This document shows positions 1 to 8,107 of a DNA stretch of 64,000 bases, in pieces. The DNA comes from VAZQ01 sp035293945 (GTDB lineage: Bacteria > Pseudomonadota > Alphaproteobacteria > Rhizobiales > Xanthobacteraceae). A program made the translations under genes and the position numbers. The stretch covers positions 1 through 64,000 of the forward strand of contig DATGLV010000010.1 of the NCBI GenBank assembly GCA_035293945.1, written 5' to 3'. Position 1 is the stretch's first letter, and each line of letters opens with the position of its first letter. A model generated the notes under the pieces. The model saw only the letters and a list, made by a program, of their open reading frames with translations. It was not told the DNA's origin and did not search any database.

Positions 1-1
1 C

Positions 2-265
2 ACCATCCGCATGCATCAGGAGCGCCAATATCCGGGCCGCCCAATCGCGACCACCCTCAAGAACCCGGACTTCTCCGCCTATGCGCGCGCTTTCGGCGGG
101 TTCGGCGCAACCGTCGAGCGCACCGAGGACTTTCCGGATGCCTTCACGGCGGCGCAACAATCCACCAGGCCGGCCATCATCCACCTCAAGATCGACCCGG
201 AAGCAATCACGCCCGCAACCACACTCAATCAAATCCGTCAAACGGCGCTGGCAAAAGCGCAGTGA
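2..265 (+). CDS. Thiamine-diphosphate-dependent enzyme, C-terminal fragment (acetolactate synthase-like)
   Basis: This is the last 87 codons of a gene that begins before the window. The frame is open from base 2 and reads TIRMHQERQYPGR, the conserved C-terminal-domain motif of acetolactate-synthase-like ThDP enzymes, followed by a segment like 'PDFSAYARAFGGFGATVE' and the usual end 'RPAIIHLKIDPE'. Family members decarboxylate 2-oxo acids using ThDP and Mg2+; the substrate cannot be told from this fragment. The next gene starts 38 bases downstream on the same strand and is a branched-chain-type aminotransferase. A joint role in 2-oxo acid or branched-chain amino acid chemistry is possible but inferred. 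The ATG at 11 is internal, not the start. Confidence 0.85.
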   Translation, partial: TIRMHQERQYPGRPIATTLKNPDFSAYARAFGGFGATVERTEDFPDAFTAAQQSTRPAIIHLKIDPEAITPATTLNQIRQTALAKAQ

Positions 266-303
266 CCTGGCGCCGCACTTCGGTGACTGCAAAGAACAAA
301 GCC

Positions 304-1173
304 ATGTTTCAACCGAGCCACAACAGCATCTCCGCCACCTGGACATTCTTTGACGGGGAATGGCATGCGGGAGATGTGCGTATCCTGGGCCCGCGTACTC
401 ACGCGTGCTGGCTTGGATCAATGGTGTTTGACGGCGCACGTGCCTTCGAGGGCGTGATGCCGGACCTCGACCGGCACTGCGCCAGAGTGAACCAATCCGC
501 CGGCGTTTGTTTCCTAAAGCCGGTGGTGGGGATCGCGACATGGATCGAGCTTGCCCGGGAGGGGGCCCAGCGGTTTGGTGAAGGTGCCGAGCTCTACATA
601 CGGCCGATGTATTGGGCCGAAAGCGGTCCTGCGGGTGGTATCCGGCACGATCCTGATTCGACCCGCTGGTGCTTGTGCATCTACGAAGCACCTCTGCCGA
701 AGCCGCTCGGCACCAGCATCACCTTGTCGCCCTTTCGCCGACCGACGCGCGATTGCGCACCTGTGGACGCCAAGGCGAGCTGCCTCTATCCCAACAATGC
801 GCGCGCCATGTTCGAAGCGCAGAGCCGTGGGTTTGACAACTGCCTGATGTGCGATGCACTCGGAAATGTCGCCGAGCTCGCGACGTCGAATGTATTCATG
901 GTTCGGGACCAGGTTGTGTTCACTCCGACGCCGAACGGAACCTTCCTCAACGGGATCACGCGACAACGCATCATCGAGCTGCTGCGCGCTGCGGGCCTAA
1001 CTGTCGTCGAAACGACGCTGCGCTCGGCGGATTTCTATGCCGCCGACGAAATCTTCTCATCCGGCAATTTTTCCAAGCTTTCACCAATAACCCGCATCGA
1101 AGACCGGCGCCTTGTTCCAGGTCCGGTCTACCGCCGGGCGCGTCAGCTATACTGGGATTTCGCCCATTCATGA
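304..1173 (+). CDS. Class IV aminotransferase (branched-chain amino acid aminotransferase family)
   Basis: This 289-residue cytoplasmic PLP enzyme has the fold-type IV layout. The early motif 'FFDGEW' is followed by 'MVFDGARAFEG' near residue 40. The likely PLP lysine is K157 in 'DAKASCLYPNN', and E191 in 'VAELATSNVF' would hold the pyridine nitrogen. The tail 'FLNGITRQRIIELL' is typical of branched-chain or D-amino acid aminotransferases. Length fits the family (about 290-310). The frame is open further upstream to 262, but the ATG at 304 gives the natural N-terminus and avoids overlap with the preceding gene. It probably transfers amino groups between branched-chain or related amino acids and 2-oxoglutarate. 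D-amino acid or aminodeoxychorismate-type activity cannot be excluded. Confidence 0.85.
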   Translation: MFQPSHNSISATWTFFDGEWHAGDVRILGPRTHACWLGSMVFDGARAFEGVMPDLDRHCARVNQSAGVCFLKPVVGIATWIELAREGAQRFGEGAELYIRPMYWAESGPAGGIRHDPDSTRWCLCIYEAPLPKPLGTSITLSPFRRPTRDCAPVDAKASCLYPNNARAMFEAQSRGFDNCLMCDALGNVAELATSNVFMVRDQVVFTPTPNGTFLNGITRQRIIELLRAAGLTVVETTLRSADFYAADEIFSSGNFSKLSPITRIEDRRLVPGPVYRRARQLYWDFAHS

Positions 1174-1276
1174 CCAACCCGGGTAAGAACCGGGATGCCG
1201 CCCGGGGGGCTGGCGGCAGCGGAGAAATCGGTTCTGTCAAACGAAATTTCAGATCGCGGCAATCGGTGCGATTGGA

Positions 1277-2722
1277 TCATCGCTCCCGCAATGCGTCGTG
1301 CCGGTACTCGGTGAACGGGGAAAGCAGATAGCTGATGATTCGACGCGAACCTGTTTTCACTTCCACGCTTACGGCCATTCCGGGGCCCAACTCGAGCTTC
1401 CGCTCACCTACTTGAAATTGCTGCTGGTCGAGCGACACCCTGACCGCATAGAAGGGATCCCCGCTCTCGGGTGCGCCCACGCTATGCCCCGGCGAAGGCT
1501 GACCCCCATCTCGGGCGTCCCGCGCGATGGCATCCGGCGAGATGCCCAGCACATGACCATGCAGCAGCCCGTATCGGCTGAAGTTGAAAGCATCGACCTT
1601 TATGGCTGCCTCTTGTCCGGCGTTGACAAATCCGACGTCGTCATTGGACAAGGAAGCCTCGATCTCGAGCCGGCTGCCCAGCGGCACGACGACGGCGAGA
1701 ACCTGCGCCGGGGTGACGATCCCGCCGACGGTGTGCACTGCAAGCTGCTGCACCACTCCGTCCACTGGAGCGGTCAATTCCTGCAACTTGGTCCGCCGTT
1801 CCGACCGTATCACGTCCTGCGCGGCCTCGGCTGCTTTCTGCTCGCTCTTGACCAGCTGATCGTACAGCGAGTGCCGGTATTCGGTTGTCGCGCGCTCCCG
1901 TGATTGTTGCAGCGCAGAGATTGCCTCCTCGGCCTCCTTGAGCTTGCTCTGTTGAATAGTGAGATCTTGCTGCTCCCCAACGAGCTCTTGAGCCTCCGTC
2001 AGGAAGGTGAGCTTGGAAACCAGCGCCTTGTCGAGAAGCGTCTTATGTATATCGTAACGTTCCTGCAGCAGCGGGATGGTCGCCTGAAGCTTGCCGATCT
2101 GCGCAGCTACAGTCGAGCGCTCGGCTTGCTTTTGCGAAATCTGACGATCGATCTCAGCAAGCTTGGCATTTTGGTCCACTGCTTGACTTGAAAGAAACGC
2201 CCGGTGCATTTCGACCTGCGCCGGCGTTGCGTCGGAGGGTGGCTCGAACGCACTCAGCGGATCTTCGTTGTTCGCCAATGCGGCGCGCAGTCTCGCCACA
2301 TCGAGCCGCGCGGCAAGAAGGTCGGTCTTGAAGTGCTCGAGCTCGGCATCCGTCATGGTGGGGTCCAGATCTATGAGAGTCTCGCCGGCGTGCACGCGCT
2401 GCCCATCGTGGACCAGGATAGCCCGCACGACTCCGCTGTCGAGCGGCTGCACAAGCTTGCTTCCGCCGCTGGGTATGATTTTTCCCCGCGCGGTCACGAC
2501 CACGTCGACCGTCCCTAACATCGACCAAATCGCACCCGCGCAGAAGATGGCCATTATGATCCCGGCGATCGCACGCCCGATCGGGGAGGGCGGCCTTTCC
2601 GTTATCTCCAAGGCTGCCGGCAGGAACGCGAGCTCATATTCCGGGCGCCTGCGCCCGGTCAATGCGACGGCTCGGCTTTCCGATGTGGCGATTGCGGCGG
2701 AAGGATTGTTAGTGGGTGCCAT
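1277..2722 (-). CDS. HlyD-family membrane fusion protein of a type I secretion system
   Basis: This 481-residue periplasmic adaptor would link the inner-membrane ABC exporter to an outer-membrane TolC-type channel. It has a short cytoplasmic N-terminus, one membrane span at about residues 48-70, a lipoyl-like half 'GVVRAILVHDGQRVHAGETL', a long charged coiled coil at about 135-310, and the second lipoyl half 'VDGVVQQLAVHTVGG' followed by a beta-barrel domain. This is the PrsE/LapC/HlyD plan. Its start overlaps the end of the ABC gene by 14 bases, so the two are translated together. No TolC gene is in the window. The GH16 gene upstream in the same direction is the obvious candidate cargo. Confidence 0.92.
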   Translation of the reverse strand: MAPTNNPSAAIATSESRAVALTGRRRPEYELAFLPAALEITERPPSPIGRAIAGIIMAIFCAGAIWSMLGTVDVVVTARGKIIPSGGSKLVQPLDSGVVRAILVHDGQRVHAGETLIDLDPTMTDAELEHFKTDLLAARLDVARLRAALANNEDPLSAFEPPSDATPAQVEMHRAFLSSQAVDQNAKLAEIDRQISQKQAERSTVAAQIGKLQATIPLLQERYDIHKTLLDKALVSKLTFLTEAQELVGEQQDLTIQQSKLKEAEEAISALQQSRERATTEYRHSLYDQLVKSEQKAAEAAQDVIRSERRTKLQELTAPVDGVVQQLAVHTVGGIVTPAQVLAVVVPLGSRLEIEASLSNDDVGFVNAGQEAAIKVDAFNFSRYGLLHGHVLGISPDAIARDARDGGQPSPGHSVGAPESGDPFYAVRVSLDQQQFQVGERKLELGPGMAVSVEVKTGSRRIISYLLSPFTEYRHDALRER

Positions 2723-4931
2723 GCAAGCCGGCCTGCAAAAAATGGAGATTCGCGTAGCGTCCTTTGCTGCGGATCAGTTCCTCATGCGTGCCGTCCTCGA
2801 CGATGCGGCCGCGCTCGAGCGTGACGATCCGATCGGCGTTGCGCACGGTGGATAGCCGATGCGCAATGATGAAGACGGTCCGTCCGGCGGCGATTTGCTG
2901 CATGTTTTGCTGAATCGCGCGCTCGCTCTCGTAATCGAGCGCGCTGGTCGCTTCATCGAATATGAGGATTCGCGGATCCGTGATCAGGGCTCTCGCGATG
3001 GCTATGCGTTGACGCTGCCCGCCCGAAAGAGCGGCGCCGCGCTCCCCGGCGATGGTGTCGTAGCCCTCCGGCAGATCGGCGATGAAATCATGCGCACCGG
3101 CCAGCTTCGCCGCCGCGATCACCCGCGACATCGGCATCGTCGGATCTGCGAGCGTGATATTGTGACGAACACTACGATTGAAGAGCACGTTTTCCTGAAG
3201 CACGACTCCGATCTGGTGCCGCAGCCACGCGAGGTCGATCATCGAGAGGTCGATTCCATCGATCAAAACGCGGCCGGTCTCCGGCACGTACAGGCGCTGA
3301 ATAAGCTTCGCGACGGTGCTTTTGCCTGAACCGGACGATCCGACGATGCCGACCACCTCACCGGGCTGAATATCCAGGCAGACGTCGCGCAGGATCGGCG
3401 GAGCATCGACCCGATAACGGAACGTCACATTCTCGAAAGTCACCTGGCCGCGCAACTCCGGCAAGGCGGCGCTCCCGGCGCCGGCGCCGGGCTCCGGCTT
3501 GGTGTTGAGAATATCGCCCAAGCGCTCGACCGATAGCCGTGCCTGATGAAAGTCCTGCCAAATCTGCGCCAAACGCAAGATCGGCGCGCTGAGTCGGGCC
3601 GCCAACATGTTGAAAGCCACGAGAGCGCCGACGCTCAGGCCGCCGGCGATGACGAGCTTCGCACCCAAATAGAGCAGCGCGGCGGTGCCTAGCTTGCTTA
3701 CCAGCTGCACGGCCTCGCTCGCCGCGTTGTTCAGGTTCGTGACGCGAAAGCTCGAGGCGACGTAGGCAGCGAGCTGCTCTTCCCAGCAACGCTGCATCTG
3801 CGGCTCGACCGCCATGGTCTTGAGCGTCTCGATACCGGTGACGCTTTCTACCAGGAAAGCCTGGTTTTCCGCGCCACGCCGAAATCTCTCATCGAGCCGG
3901 CGGCGAAACATGGGGGTCAGGCCGGCAGATATCGCGATGTAGGGCGGGAGTGTCGCGACCGAAACCAGGGTCAATAGTGGTGAATAATAGAGCATCACCG
4001 CAAGGAAAACCAAAGTGAACAGCAGATCAACGACCAATGTCAGCGCGGAGCTGGTAATGAATTGGCGAATGTTCTCCAGCTCCCGCACGCGGGCAACCGA
4101 ATCTCCGACCCGGCGGGTTTGAAAATAGGCGAGCGGCAGCGAGATCAGGTGTCGGAACAGTCTCGCACCGAGCTCGATGTCTATCCGGTTGGTCGTGTGC
4201 GTGAAAAGATATGTGCGCACCGCGCCGAGCCCGGCTTCAAACAGGCTGATAATGACCAGGCCCGCGATCAGGACGTCCAGTGTGGCGAGGCTGTGGTGCA
4301 CCAGGACCTTATCAATGATGACCTGAAAGAAGAGGGGTGTCACCAGTGCAAAGAGCTGCAGGAACAATGATGCAGCCAGGACTTCGCCGATCATGCGGCG
4401 ATATTTGTAGACAGCCGCGACAAACCAAGAGATGTCGAATGTCCTTGACAGATCGGCGAGGCTTGCGCGCCGCACGGCCAGAATGAGCCCGCCGCTCCAG
4501 ATTTCCTCAAAATCGGATCGCGCTATCGATTCAATCTCTCCCGTGCTCGGATGCTGTACCAGAACTCGGTCGGCATCGGCGCGACCCAAGATCAGATACT
4601 CGCCATTTCGCAGTATCGCCAGGGCGGGAAGGGGAGCGGTACCGAGGCGCTCCCATGCGGTTGAAACGGCGCTCGCCTTCAAGCCACGCTGTTTGGCGAA
4701 TCGCAATACCGCGGTGACGCCGGTTTCACCCCCCATTTGATGCCGGATTTGTGCCTGCTCGGCTGCCAGGCCGTGATACCGCAACAAGATTTCCAGAGCG
4801 AGAAACGCGGAATCCGCTGCGGTCGAGCCGCCACGCGAGCGGTCAAACACGACTGGGTCGAGCTTCTCCCATTGCGGGTGCCCGGATAAGCGTTGCCATA
4901 CTGCTTTCGCCATCGCTGCTTGCACTCTCAT
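2709..4931 (-). CDS. Type I secretion ABC transporter with inactive C39-like domain
   Basis: This 740-residue inner-membrane exporter powers type I secretion. Residues 30-150 form a peptidase-C39-like domain in which the catalytic cysteine position reads 'ADSAFLALEILL'. There is no Cys, so it is a substrate-binding C39-like domain of the HlyB kind, not a protease. Residues about 165-455 are the six-helix membrane domain. The ATPase domain has Walker A GSSGSGKST (531-539), Q-loop Q579, signature LSGGQ (636-640), Walker B ILIFDE (655-660) and H-loop H691, so it should be active. It overlaps the HlyD gene and follows the GH16 gene by 120 bases. An alternative start is the ATG seven codons in. 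Confidence 0.93.
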   Translation of the reverse strand: MRVQAAMAKAVWQRLSGHPQWEKLDPVVFDRSRGGSTAADSAFLALEILLRYHGLAAEQAQIRHQMGGETGVTAVLRFAKQRGLKASAVSTAWERLGTAPLPALAILRNGEYLILGRADADRVLVQHPSTGEIESIARSDFEEIWSGGLILAVRRASLADLSRTFDISWFVAAVYKYRRMIGEVLAASLFLQLFALVTPLFFQVIIDKVLVHHSLATLDVLIAGLVIISLFEAGLGAVRTYLFTHTTNRIDIELGARLFRHLISLPLAYFQTRRVGDSVARVRELENIRQFITSSALTLVVDLLFTLVFLAVMLYYSPLLTLVSVATLPPYIAISAGLTPMFRRRLDERFRRGAENQAFLVESVTGIETLKTMAVEPQMQRCWEEQLAAYVASSFRVTNLNNAASEAVQLVSKLGTAALLYLGAKLVIAGGLSVGALVAFNMLAARLSAPILRLAQIWQDFHQARLSVERLGDILNTKPEPGAGAGSAALPELRGQVTFENVTFRYRVDAPPILRDVCLDIQPGEVVGIVGSSGSGKSTVAKLIQRLYVPETGRVLIDGIDLSMIDLAWLRHQIGVVLQENVLFNRSVRHNITLADPTMPMSRVIAAAKLAGAHDFIADLPEGYDTIAGERGAALSGGQRQRIAIARALITDPRILIFDEATSALDYESERAIQQNMQQIAAGRTVFIIAHRLSTVRNADRIVTLERGRIVEDGTHEELIRSKGRYANLHFLQAGLHGTH

Positions 4932-5001
4932 GACCCGGATTTCGGCACGAACTTTGATCTTGTGTTGCCGATAGGCTCGGTCGGCACCACACGCACGCGC
5001 G

Positions 5002-5033
5002 CTGGTTCGCCCCGCGAATGCGGGACGAACCGG
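5002..5033 (-). other. Stable hairpin between the GH16 and ABC transporter genes
   Basis: The outer arms CTGGTTCG and CGAACCGG pair at 7 of 8 positions and enclose inner arms CCCCGC and GCGGGA (5 of 6) around a GAAT loop. It lies in the 120-base gap downstream of the GH16 stop on the transcribed strand. No T-run follows on the minus strand, so it is more likely an mRNA processing or stability element, which would set GH16 and transporter levels differently, than a full intrinsic terminator. Confidence 0.4.
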
Positions 5034-5051
5034 CGTCGCAACTACTGTTGA

Positions 5052-6407
5052 TTAGTGCAGTGGCTTGGTAAGCGTCGCGACCTGCTGTTGCGGGGACGCG
5101 GCGGAGGAATTCGAGAACGATTCAAAGTGGAATCGGTCCGCGGAACCGCTGGCCATGAACTGGTTGAGCAGGCTCGATGCCTTTGCGCCGACACTGCCCC
5201 AGGATTCGGGCGAGCCGGTGTTGACCGCCGGTTGCGGGGCCAGAGTATCGGCCCGCCTTATCAGGCCGGCGAACTGGGAAGAGTCGAAACGGGAAGTCTG
5301 GTGAGCAGAATCCGCGTGCGTTCCTTGGCCAAGGCTCAGATGCGGCCGCGTCACCTGACTGCTTCCTTTGCCCGCTGAAACCGGGTCAGAAGATACGGCG
5401 GGTTGAGTGGCGGCCGGCTTGGTGACAGTCGGCTTGGTGACGACCGAGCTTGTCCCGCTCGAGGCGGTCCTGGATCCGGTCGGCTGTTGCGCCGAGGCGG
5501 TGACCATCGTTGCGGGCGAGGCGACCACTGCGCTCGTCTTCGCGGTCGAGGCGACCACCGCGCTCGTATTCACGTTCCTTCCAAGAACGGTGTCCCCGCT
5601 TCCCGCCTTCTGGTAAAGCTGAACGTCGCCCACCTTCATCGCCATCGACTGCGGGGTCGAGCTGTCCAAGACCGTATGCCATCCGGCGGCTTTGGAATCG
5701 GCCACCTGAAGGTTCATGATCAGTTCCATGGGCTTCGTGGGGATGCTCGCCTGCGCGCTCGTGATCTGGCCGGTCTCCTTTCCGTTCAGGTACCAAGTGA
5801 TGGACTTGCCGGGCACCCAATTGATCCCATAGGTGTTGTAGCCGGAGGTCAGATTGGTGCCGGTATTTACCACCGTACCGTAAGTGCCCGACGGGGTGTG
5901 GAGATGGTAGGAGATGTTGTCCTTTGCGGTCGAGGCCGGCGTGTACCCGCCTTCTTCCATGTCGATCTCATAATTGTCTCCGCTGCTTCCGGCGCCCTTG
6001 CCCGGCAACAGCCATAAGCTGGGCCATGCGCCGTCGCCGCTTGGCGCCGCCATGCTGACCTGAAGATATCCGCCGGTGAACTCGAACTTGCCGTAGCTCG
6101 ATACTGCGCCGGACGTAATCGGGAAGGTCTGACGCACGCCTTGGTTCATGCCGACGACGCTCCGCTTGACCGCTGTCAGCGTGAGTCCGTTATTGACCGA
6201 TATCTGACTCGGCATATCGTAATCGGCGTCATAGGGGCCACCCGGCCCGCTGCCGCCAGAGCCGTTATCATTCCACGCCCAGCCCTGCGCCGCATTGCTG
6301 GTGATGTAGGTGTTCCAATGGCTGGAAAGCTTAGTTCCCGAAAAATTGTCGTTGAATACGAGATTGCTGGAAGTGTAACCAGCCGGTGCGGAAAGATTGA
6401 TCGTCAT
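5052..6407 (-). CDS. Glycoside hydrolase family 16 glycanase, probable type I secretion substrate
   Basis: This 451-residue protein has a GH16 beta-jelly-roll catalytic domain in about residues 15-268. The GH16 active-site motif reads 'EIDMEE' at 147-152 (nucleophile E147, acid/base E151 or E152 by family pattern). Family members cut beta-1,3 or beta-1,3-1,4 glucans and related polymers. It starts 'MTINLSAPAGYT' with no Sec signal peptide, as expected for a protein exported by the type I system encoded just downstream. Residues 270-390 are a Ser/Thr/Ala/Val-rich low-complexity linker, then a C-terminal tail that could hold the secretion signal; no RTX nonapeptides are visible. By analogy with rhizobial ExsH/PlyA it probably trims the exopolysaccharide made by the neighbouring genes. 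Confidence 0.88.
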   Translation of the reverse strand: MTINLSAPAGYTSSNLVFNDNFSGTKLSSHWNTYITSNAAQGWAWNDNGSGGSGPGGPYDADYDMPSQISVNNGLTLTAVKRSVVGMNQGVRQTFPITSGAVSSYGKFEFTGGYLQVSMAAPSGDGAWPSLWLLPGKGAGSSGDNYEIDMEEGGYTPASTAKDNISYHLHTPSGTYGTVVNTGTNLTSGYNTYGINWVPGKSITWYLNGKETGQITSAQASIPTKPMELIMNLQVADSKAAGWHTVLDSSTPQSMAMKVGDVQLYQKAGSGDTVLGRNVNTSAVVASTAKTSAVVASPATMVTASAQQPTGSRTASSGTSSVVTKPTVTKPAATQPAVSSDPVSAGKGSSQVTRPHLSLGQGTHADSAHQTSRFDSSQFAGLIRRADTLAPQPAVNTGSPESWGSVGAKASSLLNQFMASGSADRFHFESFSNSSAASPQQQVATLTKPLH

Positions 6408-6480
6408 GATCTACCCCTTGTTAGTCACGCTTGAATACCCCCGATGATTTCTTTCTTTAGCGATGGGGCAGCGCCGTGGC

Positions 6481-6516
6481 GATTCCTTGACCCCGAAAGG
6501 GGAATCATAAGGAATC
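6481..6516. promoter_or_regulatory. Nested inverted repeats upstream of the GH16 gene
   Basis: The 328-base gap 6408-6735 contains no gene that I recognise. Within it, perfect 8-base arms GATTCCTT (6481-6488) and AAGGAATC (6509-6516) enclose a second perfect hairpin, CCCC-GAAA-GGGG (6491-6502). It lies 74-109 bases before the GH16 start codon, so it is either an operator or a structured 5' leader. No T-run follows on the minus strand, which argues against a terminator for the DUF4832 gene. Confidence 0.45.
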
Positions 6517-6735
6517 TTTCTGCCGACCCAATCATTGTTTTATCTCTGCTCCGATGCGAGTCGTTGCATTTCGTCGGAGGAAAGCGACGCAACCGCTTCT
6601 GAGATTAACTTTGCGCAATACAAGGAAACTGAGTCGCGATCGCAGCGACGTCGCGCTTTCGCGAAAACAGGCGCAAAATCGTGCTCGCGGGCAATGTGCA
6701 GCGGGCGGCGACTTGAAGCTCACCCACCCGCCTCA

Positions 6736-8082
6736 TTAGTGCAGAGTGACCTCACCCAGCGTGTACCAAGGTCCTTGGCCATCGATCGCCAGAGTGATGT
6801 CGGGGATGTGACTCTGCGGCGGCCCCAAGCCAATTCGGACTTCATACGTCCCTGCCGGGAGGCCGCGGGTCGGTATGCTCACAACATCATCCCTTGTGCC
6901 GGGAAGAAATCCTCGCATGGAGAGGCCTGTGTCTACGACCTCGGGACCGAGGCCGACCAGCACATGGCGCTCCATGTACATGGGTGCGTTTCCGTTATTC
7001 TCCCAGCGCAAACTCAGAGGCAAGCCGGCGCTCTTGGACGCGGCGATGGGAAAGGTTGCCTGGCTCAGCGCAATTCGATAGCCCAGCCGGGCGAGCATGC
7101 TGTCGAGTCCGGGAAGCATTTCCGCAGGTATCCGGGCGCTCTTGTTGCTGAGCTCGGAAACGTGGTTGTCGATGGCCCATTGCAAGCTATCCCGCCAAGG
7201 GAGCCGATGCGCGACCCAATCAGCCATCACGCCGCATGGCTCCATGATGACCGGAGCTGTCTGCCAGGCATTCGGCACATCTGCCAATATCCGGGGATAT
7301 TTGCCGTTCATTTCGCGAGAGCCGCCCCAGCAATCCGCCCGCCAGCCGATGCCGGACTGCAAGGCGAGCCGAAACGCATCGGGGTCGTTTTCCCAGATCC
7401 CGTCATTGATGATCACCGGCACCTTGAAATTGGTCGAGAACAATCGGAACAGCCATTGCAGAGTGGCGCTGCTCGGATAGGGAGGTTGCGGTTTGGTGTT
7501 CCAGAAATGCTGTTCGCCCCAGTCGCCAATGAGTCCCACGTCAATCGAGTCGATTGCGGGGTTGTCGCCATAACGTTGGCCGGCTGCGGTAATCAATGAC
7601 TTCAAATCTTGTTGCACGCGGCTGTCGTTCAAATCCGGCACCCAGGTTTCATCGTTGCCAAACTTGAATCCGAAGCCCGGATAGCCGGCTCTGCGGAGCG
7701 CGACCGGCCCGCCATTGCCTTCTTCATAAGCCATGATCCGGAAGGCGAGGCGCTGGCCCGCGGCGCGCGCTTCGGCCAGCGCCCGATCGATCGGCATGAA
7801 GTTGAAGACGCCTGACGCGGGTTCGACCGCGCTCCAGTCGAGACGAACATACATGGTGCTCGAAGGAAATTGCCGGTCCGTCAGTGCCGATTGATCGAAG
7901 GTTTGGTAGCCAACCCCCGGGTTCTTGATGATGCCCTCGCGTTGCTTCGAATGATAGGTCTGCAAGCGCGGCGAGCCGTCCGCAGGATCGGCTGCGGCCG
8001 GCAGTCTCGGCGCGAAGCTCATGGCGACGATGAGGCTCGTCGTCAGTGCCGCGGCAGGCCAAGTCATCATGATTTGCAACAT
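6736..8082 (-). CDS. Exported DUF4832-type protein, glycosidase-like fold
   Basis: This 448-residue protein carries a Sec signal peptide of about 28 residues ending near 'LPAAADP'. The start at 8082 is chosen because GGAGG lies five bases ahead of it; longer versions of the frame overlap the flippase gene. The body resembles DUF4832 proteins, which share a TIM-barrel layout with GH42-type beta-galactosidases: 'NPGVGYQTFD' early, 'MYVRLDWSAVEPASGVFNF', then 'GLIGDWGEQHFW', whose Glu sits where the family has its conserved G-x-W-G-E-x-H motif. The C-terminal 110 residues look like a beta-sandwich. Its place beside flippase and glycosyltransferase genes suggests periplasmic or outer-surface processing of the polymer. 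The enzymatic activity is not demonstrated for the family. Confidence 0.7.
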   Translation of the reverse strand: MLQIMMTWPAAALTTSLIVAMSFAPRLPAAADPADGSPRLQTYHSKQREGIIKNPGVGYQTFDQSALTDRQFPSSTMYVRLDWSAVEPASGVFNFMPIDRALAEARAAGQRLAFRIMAYEEGNGGPVALRRAGYPGFGFKFGNDETWVPDLNDSRVQQDLKSLITAAGQRYGDNPAIDSIDVGLIGDWGEQHFWNTKPQPPYPSSATLQWLFRLFSTNFKVPVIINDGIWENDPDAFRLALQSGIGWRADCWGGSREMNGKYPRILADVPNAWQTAPVIMEPCGVMADWVAHRLPWRDSLQWAIDNHVSELSNKSARIPAEMLPGLDSMLARLGYRIALSQATFPIAASKSAGLPLSLRWENNGNAPMYMERHVLVGLGPEVVDTGLSMRGFLPGTRDDVVSIPTRGLPAGTYEVRIGLGPPQSHIPDITLAIDGQGPWYTLGEVTLH

Positions 8083-8107
8083 CTGCTCCTCCATCTGATG
8101 TCCAGAT

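Noticed and set aside
1198..1218. Inverted repeat GCCGCC/GGCGGC between the aminotransferase and HlyD stops as a terminator
   Set aside because: A 9-base GC-rich loop, no T-run on either strand and strongly biased base composition; not distinguishable from chance.
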